This document shows positions 7,304 to 12,877 of a stretch of DNA of 12,877 bases, piece by piece. The notes beneath the pieces are model-generated. The model was not told where the DNA came from, did not search any database, and saw only the letters and a program-made list of their open reading frames with translations. This stretch comes from an uncultured Roseburia sp. Its GTDB lineage: Bacteria; Bacillota_A; Clostridia; Lachnospirales; Lachnospiraceae. The DNA is taken from positions 1 through 12,877 of the forward strand of contig CAAEAE010000066.1 in NCBI GenBank assembly GCA_900753715.1, given 5' to 3'. The translations under genes were made by a program, and so were the position numbers. The first letter of the stretch is position 1. Every line of letters begins with the position of its first letter.

Positions 7304-8839
7304 ATGAATAAGAACGATGTGATTACTTTGGAAATCGAAGACATGGGCGTCGATGGAGAGGGCATCGGTAAGTATGAGGGCATGACTTTCTTTGTAAAGG
7401 ATGCCCTCATTGGCGATTCCATCCGGGCACGCATTATAAAGCTGAAAAAAAATTATGGGTTTGCCAGACTTGAGAAAATTCTCCGCCCCTCTGACTGCCG
7501 TGTGGAGCCGAAGTGTGCGCTGCACCGCCGTTGCGGTGGCTGTCAGATTCAGGCGATGGATTATGCGGCACAGCTTTCTTTTAAGAAAAAGAAGGTACGT
7601 GGGAATTTAATCCGCATCGGCGGTTTTTCGGCGGAGCAGATTGATGCAGTAGAAGAGCCGATTGTCGGGATGGAAGAGCCTTACCGCTACCGCAACAAGG
7701 CGCAGTTCCCGGTGGGAACGGACAAAAACGGCGAGATTATCGCCGGCTTTTACGCGGCGCGCACACACAGCATTATCCCGGTGGAGGACTGTATGCTCGG
7801 TGTACCACAGAACCGCCCCATTTTAGAGGCAGTTTTGACTTATATGAGGGAAAATCATGTGGCACCTTACGAGGAAGCGACCGGTAAGGGGCTTGTGCGT
7901 CATGTGTTAATCCGTTACGGTTTTTCGACCGGAGAGTTGATGGTATGCCTTGTGATAAACGGGGACAAGCTTCCGGCAGAGGACCGTCTGATTGAAAAAT
8001 TACAGAAAATGGATGGAATGACAAGCATTTCCATCAACAAAAATAAAGAGAAGACAAACGTTATTCTTGGAAAAGAGACCATCTGTATCTGGGGACAGCC
8101 TTATATTACCGACCATATTCATCTGCGCAACTGCAAAAACGGCGATTTTGCGCCTGTCGGCACGTCGGTTGCCTATCATATCTCCCCGCAGTCTTTTTAT
8201 CAGGTAAATCCGGTACAGACCGAAAAACTCTACAGCCTTGCGCTTGATTATGCCGGCCTGACCGGAAAAGAGACCGTGTGGGACCTCTACTGCGGTATCG
8301 GAACGATTTCACTTTTTCTCGCAGGTGCAGCCAAAAAGGTTTACGGTGTGGAGATTGTGCCGCAGGCGATTGAGGATGCAAAAAATAATGCACGCTTAAA
8401 TCATATTGCAAATGCAGAATTCTTCGTGGGAAAAGCCGAGGAGGTACTGCCGGCTTTTTATGAGCAGGAGAGTCAGAAATGCTGCGAGAGCAGCGAAAAC
8501 GCTGCCCAAGAAGCAGGCACACAGTCTGACGCTGCGACTGGCGCAGATATGCTGCACCCGGACGTTATCGTCGTCGACCCGCCAAGGAAGGGCTGTGACG
8601 AGAAGTGCCTTGAGACGATGCTTAAGATGCGCCCGGAGCGTATTGTCTATGTAAGCTGCGATTCTGCGACGTTGGCGAGAGATTTGCGCGTGTTGTGTGA
8701 CGGAGGGTATGAACTGAAGAAGGTCCGGGCGGTTGACCAGTTCGGGCATACGACACACGTGGAAACTGTAACTTTGTTGTCCCGAAAGGCTCCAGATGCC
8801 GAAATTAAGGTAAGATTAGATATGTCGGAATTAGAATAA
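7304..8839 (+). CDS. rlmD: 23S rRNA (uracil-C5)-methyltransferase, RlmD/RlmCD family
   Basis: This 511-residue TrmA-superfamily enzyme should place 5-methyluridine in RNA with S-adenosylmethionine. Domains: TRAM (about 1-60); iron-sulfur ligands Cys71, Cys77, Cys80 (CALHRRCGGC) with Cys163 as the likely fourth; PQSFYQVNP (295-303); SAM motif DLYCGIGTISLFLAG (327-341); VDPPRKGC (424-431); catalytic Cys452 in VSCDSATLARDL; and Glu487 in HVETVTLL as the likely base. In Bacillus the single enzyme RlmCD modifies two 23S positions (U747, U1939), and this may do the same; tRNA or another RNA cannot be excluded. The ATG at 7304 follows AAAGGA; in-frame codons upstream overlap yhaM and look untranslated. 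Residues about 386-418 form a Ser/Glu/Ala/Gln-rich insertion just before VDPPRKGC. The stop codon abuts an ABC-transporter remnant. Confidence 0.93.
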   Translation: MNKNDVITLEIEDMGVDGEGIGKYEGMTFFVKDALIGDSIRARIIKLKKNYGFARLEKILRPSDCRVEPKCALHRRCGGCQIQAMDYAAQLSFKKKKVRGNLIRIGGFSAEQIDAVEEPIVGMEEPYRYRNKAQFPVGTDKNGEIIAGFYAARTHSIIPVEDCMLGVPQNRPILEAVLTYMRENHVAPYEEATGKGLVRHVLIRYGFSTGELMVCLVINGDKLPAEDRLIEKLQKMDGMTSISINKNKEKTNVILGKETICIWGQPYITDHIHLRNCKNGDFAPVGTSVAYHISPQSFYQVNPVQTEKLYSLALDYAGLTGKETVWDLYCGIGTISLFLAGAAKKVYGVEIVPQAIEDAKNNARLNHIANAEFFVGKAEEVLPAFYEQESQKCCESSENAAQEAGTQSDAATGADMLHPDVIVVDPPRKGCDEKCLETMLKMRPERIVYVSCDSATLARDLRVLCDGGYELKKVRAVDQFGHTTHVETVTLLSRKAPDAEIKVRLDMSELE

Positions 8840-9017
8840 GACGGTTTTCATCATTGCACACAGAATGAGAATGGTTGACGGTGTGGACAAAATCGTGGTA
8901 TTAAAGGACGGAGTTGTAGCAGAGTCCGGTACGCCGGAAGAATTGAAGGAACAGAACGGAATTTATAAGCATATGGTAGAGGTACAGCTTGAAACAGAGC
9001 AGTGGAAATACCGGTAA
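8838..9017 (+). pseudogene. Remnant of an ABC exporter ATPase (last 59 residues)
   Basis: An open frame that begins inside the methyltransferase stop codon reads KTVFIIAHRMRMVDGVDKIV and then LKDGVVAESGTPEELKEQNG, ending at TAA 9015-9017. This is the H-loop (His in IIAHR) and the C-terminal end of the nucleotide-binding domain of an ABC exporter of the MdlB/MsbA type. The Walker A, Q-loop, signature and Walker B motifs and the transmembrane domain are all absent. In the same frame a TAG lies just upstream (8832-8834), so no longer protein is encoded. A start could only be an internal Met without a Shine-Dalgarno. It looks like the 3' end of a gene left by a deletion whose left break falls within a few bases of the rlmD stop. 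Confidence 0.85.
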
Positions 9018-9058
9018 ATGGGCAAAGCGTTTTTGGTCTATCTCAAATGGCAAAATTG

Positions 9059-9067
9059 TGGTACACT
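9059..9067 (+). promoter_or_regulatory. Candidate extended -10 promoter for the cytidylate-kinase-like gene
   Basis: TGG-TACACT (9059-9067) fits an extended -10 element, and no good -35 lies 17 bases upstream. It is the best promoter-like site between the ABC remnant and the next gene, which has a strong AAGGAGG (9103-9109) 9 bases from its ATG. Confidence 0.4.
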
Positions 9068-9118
9068 ATGGAGTAGAAAGAGCATCCGTTTCACCTGTTT
9101 TTAAGGAGGGATAAACAT

Positions 9119-9691
9119 ATGGTTATAACAATTGCGAGAGAGTGTGGATGTGAAGGAGACGAGGTCGGAAGAAAATTATCCGGGCAGTATGGAATTCCCT
9201 GCTACAGCAAGAAAGAACTGGTTGAGCTGGCAAAAGAGAAAAATATCTACGAGAAATATCCGTTTTATTTTGGAGAGCGTCCGATTGACGATATGATGAG
9301 CTCCATTGCGGGAGATGTTCAGGATAAAGTGCGGGAGACACCACATAAAGCGTTGGCTGCATTAGTGGGAGAACAGTCCTGCATCGTGGTGGGACGTGCC
9401 TCAGATTATGCGTATAAAGACAATCCGGATGCCGTGCGGATTTTCCTGTGTGGTGATAAGAAAAAGAGGATTGCAAAAATAGCAAAAAAACACAAAGTTA
9501 CGGAATTGAAAGCAAAAATGATTGTGGATGATACGGACCGCCGCAGAAAGCAGTATCATAATTATTATTCTGGGGAAACATGGGGCTTAGCGGACAACTA
9601 TGACTTGTGTCTTGATGAGTGCCGGCTTGGAATTGATGGCGTGGCAGCGGTTGTGGCGGCGTACCTGAAGTGCTGTGGCATGGAAGGGTAA
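9119..9691 (+). CDS. Cytidylate-kinase-like family protein
   Basis: This 190-residue protein begins MVITIARECGCEGDEVGRKL, the altered nucleotide-binding loop typical of the Cytidylate_kin2 family, which is common in Clostridia. True CMP kinases have a GPxGSGK P-loop that is not present here. Further family-like segments are CIVVGRASDY (88-97) and a C-terminal DRRRKQYHNYYSG followed by WGLADNYDLCLD. The family is predicted to be a small P-loop-type kinase; its substrate is unknown to me, and CMP should not be assumed. Start ATG 9119 is supported by the strong AAGGAGG. The next gene, a histidine phosphatase, follows after 55 bases on the same strand. Length is normal for the family and nothing looks damaged. 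Confidence 0.85.
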   Translation: MVITIARECGCEGDEVGRKLSGQYGIPCYSKKELVELAKEKNIYEKYPFYFGERPIDDMMSSIAGDVQDKVRETPHKALAALVGEQSCIVVGRASDYAYKDNPDAVRIFLCGDKKKRIAKIAKKHKVTELKAKMIVDDTDRRRKQYHNYYSGETWGLADNYDLCLDECRLGIDGVAAVVAAYLKCCGMEG

Positions 9692-9694
9692 GAA

Positions 9695-9700
9695 TATAAT
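9695..9700 (+). promoter_or_regulatory. Possible -10 box upstream of the histidine phosphatase gene
   Basis: A consensus TATAAT follows the kinase stop codon, but no recognisable -35 lies 16-18 bases upstream (the sequence there is TGCTGTGG-like). It may be a weak internal promoter, or chance in an AT-rich gap. The phosphatase gene may equally be read from the kinase promoter. Confidence 0.3.
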
Positions 9701-9746
9701 TTGTGCCAATAATGAAGCATATCAGGAAGTAAGGAGACATGCAGAC

Positions 9747-10478
9747 ATGAGAATCTTAATCGTAAGACATGGAGACCCCAATTATGAGCTGGATACACTG
9801 ACGGAAACAGGCTGGAAAGAGGCAGAACTGGTGGCAGAAAAGTTGTCAGGGTTTGATATCAAAGCGTTCTATGTGTCTCCGCTTGGACGGGCACAGGATA
9901 CAGCAAGCTGTACGCTTAAAAAGATGCACCGTACCGCAGAGACCTGTGAGTGGATGCGGGAATTTCAGGGCAGTATCAACAGACCGGATGTGACAGACCA
10001 TAAGTCTATCTGCTGGGACTGGCTGCCGCAGGACATGGAAAAAGACGCGCGGTTTTATGACAAAGATGGCTGGCTTGACACGAAGGCGATGACAGAAGGC
10101 GGCATCCGGGCAGAATACGAGTGGGTCTGCACGGAAATGGACCGGCTGTTAGAGAAGCATGGGTACCAGAGAGAAAATCTGCACTACCGCGCATTGGAAC
10201 CAAACAATGATACGATTGTACTGTTCTGCCATTTTGGCGTGGAATGTGTGATTTTAAGCCATCTTCTGAATGTATCGCCGATGATTTTATGGCATGGCTT
10301 CTGTGCGGCGCCGACTTCGGTGACAAGCGTGTATACCGAGGAGAGACGGGAAGGAATCGCAAGTTTCCGGGTAAGCGAATTTGGCAGTACCGAGCATTTG
10401 TATGTGGCGGGAGAAAAGCCGTCCTTTTCGGCGAGATTCTGCGAATGCTATGCAAATGAGGAAGAAAGACACGATTAG
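9747..10478 (+). CDS. Histidine phosphatase family protein (phosphoglycerate-mutase-like)
   Basis: This 243-residue cytoplasmic protein starts MRILIVRHGDPNY, the family RHG motif with His8 as the expected phosphoryl acceptor. SPLGRAQDT (44-52) supplies the usual Arg48, Glu72 in WMREFQ is a candidate acid residue, and LFCHFGVEC (159-167) carries the second core histidine, His162. The core is therefore complete. An extra segment at about 78-150 with several Trp and charged residues is probably a substrate lid. Substrate is not predictable; members include sugar-phosphate and nucleotide-related phosphatases. I chose ATG 9747 because AAGGAG lies 10 bases upstream and the conserved strand starts there; longer in-frame starts overlap the previous gene. 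It is probably cotranscribed with the kinase-like gene. Confidence 0.88.
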   Translation: MRILIVRHGDPNYELDTLTETGWKEAELVAEKLSGFDIKAFYVSPLGRAQDTASCTLKKMHRTAETCEWMREFQGSINRPDVTDHKSICWDWLPQDMEKDARFYDKDGWLDTKAMTEGGIRAEYEWVCTEMDRLLEKHGYQRENLHYRALEPNNDTIVLFCHFGVECVILSHLLNVSPMILWHGFCAAPTSVTSVYTEERREGIASFRVSEFGSTEHLYVAGEKPSFSARFCECYANEEERHD

Positions 10479-10511
10479 AAACCGGGTTCTATCTACCATT
10501 TTTTCATAGTC

Positions 10512-10520
10512 TGCTAAAAT
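10512..10520 (+). promoter_or_regulatory. Candidate extended -10 promoter before the DUF362 remnant
   Basis: TGC-TAAAAT (10512-10520) resembles an extended -10 element about 48 bases before the ATG at 10568. No convincing -35 is visible. It probably drove the original DUF362 gene and may still drive the scarred transcript. Confidence 0.4.
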
Positions 10521-10567
10521 AAAAAACACAGGTTTAAAAAATCAGACGTATGAAAGGAAGAAAGACT

Positions 10568-10641
10568 ATGGGAAAATCAGAAGTATATTTTACATCATTT
10601 AAGGCAACAGGAAATGGAAATCTTGCATTTTTACGAATGAA
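10568..10641 (+). pseudogene. N-terminal remnant of a DUF362-like (4Fe-4S) protein gene, fused to tannase remnant
   Basis: The ATG at 10568, with AAAGGAAG 8 bases upstream, opens a frame reading MGKSEVYFTSFKAT and then GNGNLAFLR. The first block resembles the start of DUF362 proteins of Clostridia. The second resembles their later 'FGE.GNLAFLRP.Y' segment, which normally lies some tens of residues further on. So an in-frame internal deletion is likely near residue 14, followed by a second break near 10637-10647, after which DNA codes for tannase-like sequence in another frame. The fused frame continues with unrelated residues to a TGA at 10730-10732 (54 residues in all). All cysteine clusters expected in DUF362 proteins are missing. 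Family call is from a short match and is tentative; the broken nature is clearer than the name. Confidence 0.6.
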
Positions 10642-11588
10642 ATATCGGACGGTGCATGGGGATGTGTGGCATACAGTGCCATCACTTCGCTTTACGAGTC
10701 GGATATGGCGCAGGCATTTGAATATTATCTGAACCCGGATTTTAATTATAATACATCGTTTCAGGCACAGCTTGCCGAGTATTTATCCGCCGAATATATG
10801 GAGTACATCAACGACCAGAATCTTTCGGTGGAGGAAAGTGCGGTCGGATTTGATTTAAATGGAGATGGAGATTACGATGATACGATAGCGCTTACCATTG
10901 AATATGATTTGGAAAAATATCCGGAAACCAACGGCTATTATGGAACGTATCTGGATTTGTATCTGGCAGAATTTACCGAGAACCTCCAGTGGTATCTGGA
11001 CAACCTCGATTACGCAGACGGCTGGACCTGGTTTGCGGAGGACGGACAGCAGCCTGACACGGTGTCAGAAATGTTTGGCGAGGATATCCGCAACGGAGGA
11101 CCGGACGCAGATTCCTCTGCGGCGGCAGGAAACAATGTGGATTCTTCAAAATATAACCCACTGGAATACATTGGGGCAGACGATACGGATGACCCGGTAT
11201 GGACAAGAGTTGTCATGGGAGCGGCAGAGGGCGATCAGTCCATGTTTGCATCGTTAAATCTGGAAATCGCATGGCTTTCGGCAGGTGTGGACTGTGAAAT
11301 CGAATGGCAGTGGGATGGCGGTCACGTTCCGTCTGAAATTTTCGGAGAGTCACTGGCACTGACGGTCGATGAAAATACGGCACCTATGTGAGCAGTGTCG
11401 AGACGACAAAGGAAGCTGCCACCGTTCAGACCGTAAACGGAACGGCAGAGCAGACAACCGGAACGGACATCAGCAGCTGGGTGGACGATTCGGATTCCGA
11501 TGCAAGACACTGGGACAAATTTTTGCTGAATATCTTCGAGAACGAGGAATATGCCGGGGTATTGTCGGGACTTTTTAATCAAAATTAA
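10642..11588 (+). pseudogene. Remnant of a tannase-like esterase (5' truncated, frameshifted)
   Basis: From 10642 the frame reads ISDGAWGCVAYSAITSLYES and runs to TGA 11389-11391; the only plausible start is a GTG at 10666 without a Shine-Dalgarno. NPLEYIG, then RVVMGAAEGDQSMFASLNLE and EWQWDGGHVPSE, match the C-terminal part of tannase-like alpha/beta hydrolases, with Asp (codon 11233-11235) and His (11323-11325) as candidate catalytic residues. The N-terminal part with the nucleophile Ser (GxSxG) and the signal peptide is missing. A DLNGDGDYDD stretch (10855 on) looks like an EF-hand-type calcium loop. At 11372-11375 one A seems lost from an A run. In the shifted frame, translation continues KYGTYVSSVETTKEAA and on to TAA 11586-11588. 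A strong terminator follows. Non-functional as an esterase; name moderately sure. Confidence 0.75.
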
Positions 11589-11596
11589 ACATATAC

Positions 11597-11632
11597 GGAA
11601 GGTTTGCGGGAAAACGCAGACCTTCCTTTTTT
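11597..11632 (+). terminator. Intrinsic terminator after the tannase remnant
   Basis: The stem GGAAGGT-T-TGCG (11597-11608) pairs with CGCA-G-ACCTTCC (11615-11626) around a GGAAAA loop, with one T-G wobble, and is followed at once by TTTTTT (11627-11632). It insulates pepF from transcripts coming from the scar region. Confidence 0.93.
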
Positions 11633-11648
11633 ATGGGCGAAAAAGAGG

Positions 11649-11677
11649 TTGCAAATATGCCGGATTGGGGGGATAAT
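11649..11677 (+). promoter_or_regulatory. Sigma-A-like promoter for the oligoendopeptidase gene
   Basis: TTGCAA (11649-11654), a 17-base spacer and GATAAT (11672-11677), located between the upstream terminator and the pepF start. The leader would be about 50 bases. The spacer ends in a G run (11667-11672). Confidence 0.65.
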
Positions 11678-11733
11678 GGGGGCAGATTCATACACATCAG
11701 AGGTGAACGAAGGACAGGGAGGAAAGAGACAAC

Positions 11734-12877
11734 ATGGCAAAAGAATTATTAGCAAGAAAAGACGTACCTGTGGAACAGACATGGGATTTATCTTTAATTT
11801 ATCCGAATGAAGAGGCAATGTATGCAGATGCAGAAAAGATGAAGGAGCTTAGCAGACACATTGCAGAAACATACAAAGGACATTTAGATACACCGGAGAA
11901 TATTGTAAACTGCCTGAAAGACTATGAGGAGTTACAGAAGATTGAAATACTGGTACTTCACTATACCGATCTGGCAGCATCGGTGGATTACTATGACAAC
12001 TATATCCAGGAGCGCAACGGAAAGATGGGACGCCTTCTTTCCGAAATATCCAGCGAATTAAGTTTTATTGAAAGTGAAATCACACAGCAGGATGAGGCAG
12101 TGCTTGAGGCAGCAGTCGAAAAGGCAGAGGGCAGCAAACTTTACTTAAAAGATATTTTAAGAGGTAAGCCATACCAGCTTCACCCGGAGGCAGAGCGTGT
12201 GCTTGCGGCAGTTTCACAGACAACCGGGGCACCTTATGAAATCTATAATGTGACCAAGCTGGCAGACATGAAATTTGATAATTTTACGGTCGATGGCGAG
12301 AGTTATCCGCTTGGCTATTCTCTGTTTGAGGATGACTATGAGTATGACGGCAGAACGCCGGTCAGACGTGCCGCTTTTGAGGCATTTTCCACAAAGTTGC
12401 GCCAGTACGAGAATGTGACGGCAGCCGCATACAATACACAGGTGCAGTTTGAAAAAACGATGGCATCCCTGCGCAGATTTTCTAATGTATTTGATTACCT
12501 GTTATTTGAGCAGAAGGTGGAGCGGGAGCTTTATGACCGCCAGATTAACCTGATTACCGAGAAGTTAGCGCCGCATATGAGAAAATATGCCGGAGTCATT
12601 AAGAAATTATATCACCTCGATAAGATGACATTCGCAGATTTGAAACTTCCAATCGACGGAGAATTTACACCGAAGGTTACGATTGAGGAGTCGAAGGAAT
12701 ACATCAAAAAAGGTCTTTCCATCATGGGTGAAGATTATGGAAACATGATTGAGACCGCATATAAAGAGCGCTGGGTAGATTTTGCCCAGAACAAGGGAAA
12801 ATCTACAGGCGGTTTCTGTGCAAGCCCGTATGGAAAAGGTTCCTTTATCCTGTTAAGCTGGAATGAGCGGATGTCAG
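11734..12877 (+). CDS. pepF: Oligoendopeptidase F, M3 family (partial, cut by right edge)
   Basis: The first 381 codons of a roughly 600-residue M3 zinc metallopeptidase are present. The start MAKELLARKDVPVEQTWDLS with a following LIYPNEEAMYAD segment is the classic PepF opening. Later family-like stretches include YEIYNVTKLADMKFDNF, RTPVRRAAFEAFSTKLRQYE, and YGKGSFILLSWNERMS just before the edge. The HEXXH zinc site lies beyond the window, so activity cannot be confirmed, but the visible part is intact. Known PepF enzymes are cytoplasmic and cut short peptides of about 7-17 residues. There is no signal peptide. The ATG at 11734 follows GGGAGGAAAG. It has its own promoter and an upstream terminator, so it is probably a separate transcription unit. 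Confidence 0.93.
   Translation, partial: MAKELLARKDVPVEQTWDLSLIYPNEEAMYADAEKMKELSRHIAETYKGHLDTPENIVNCLKDYEELQKIEILVLHYTDLAASVDYYDNYIQERNGKMGRLLSEISSELSFIESEITQQDEAVLEAAVEKAEGSKLYLKDILRGKPYQLHPEAERVLAAVSQTTGAPYEIYNVTKLADMKFDNFTVDGESYPLGYSLFEDDYEYDGRTPVRRAAFEAFSTKLRQYENVTAAAYNTQVQFEKTMASLRRFSNVFDYLLFEQKVERELYDRQINLITEKLAPHMRKYAGVIKKLYHLDKMTFADLKLPIDGEFTPKVTIEESKEYIKKGLSIMGEDYGNMIETAYKERWVDFAQNKGKSTGGFCASPYGKGSFILLSWNERMS

Noticed and set aside
8106..8758. Antisense frames of 120-138 codons opposite rlmD
   Set aside because: Composition is Arg/Ser/Pro/His-rich as expected of shadow frames over a GC-richer gene, and no domain is recognisable.
10479..10511. AACCGGGTT followed by a T run after the phosphatase gene as a terminator
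   Set aside because: The pairing arms are only about four bases and the T run is some twelve bases away, too weak for an intrinsic terminator.
10898..11257. 119-codon plus-strand frame within the tannase remnant
   Set aside because: The alternative frame carries clear tannase-like motifs; this one has none.
1..12877. CRISPR arrays, tRNA or rRNA genes, riboswitches, toxin-antitoxin or phage-defence systems
   Set aside because: I looked for regular repeats, cloverleaf-like blocks and characteristic motifs and found none that I can support.

Overview
The window reads as chromosomal backbone of a Gram-positive, low-to-mid GC Clostridia bacterium, most likely a gut Lachnospiraceae relative (Roseburia/Agathobacter/Eubacterium type). 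This rests on the gene content (MutS2, YhaM-type exonuclease, RlmCD-type methyltransferase, Cytidylate_kin2-like kinase, PepF), purine-rich Shine-Dalgarno sites and sigma-A-like promoters. No database search was possible, so family names come from motif recognition.

Layout. (1) 1-224: the C-terminal tail of a serine recombinase enters from the left edge, probably the end of an integrated element. It converges on a shared bidirectional terminator (281-322). (2) 299-4828, minus strand: a three-gene operon, mutS2, then an OmpR-family response regulator, then a HAMP sensor histidine kinase. mutS2 and the regulator are 22 nt apart; regulator and kinase overlap by 4 nt. (3) 4829-4966: a divergent promoter region in which the two promoters appear to share one palindromic -35 hexamer, TTGCAA. 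(4) 4967-8839, plus strand: an apparent operon of a membrane-anchored HtrA-like protein that lacks the expected catalytic residues, a YhaM-family 3'-5' exoribonuclease, and an RlmCD/RlmD-type 23S rRNA uracil-C5 methyltransferase. (5) 8838-11588: a stretch with gene remnants. The last 59 residues of an ABC exporter ATPase abut the methyltransferase stop codon. Two intact genes follow, a cytidylate-kinase-like protein and a histidine phosphatase. Then comes a scar in which the first codons of a DUF362-like gene run into the middle of a tannase-like esterase gene, which itself carries a one-base frameshift before a strong terminator (11597-11632). (6) 11649-12877: promoter and first 381 codons of an oligoendopeptidase F gene cut by the right edge.

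The intact genes lean towards RNA and ribosome upkeep (MutS2, YhaM, RlmCD) and envelope sensing (two-component system, HtrA-like protein). I see no CRISPR array, tRNA, rRNA, complete mobile element or defence system. The points most worth a second look are the shared -35 box, the catalytically dead HtrA-like protein and the multi-deletion scars between 8838 and 11588.
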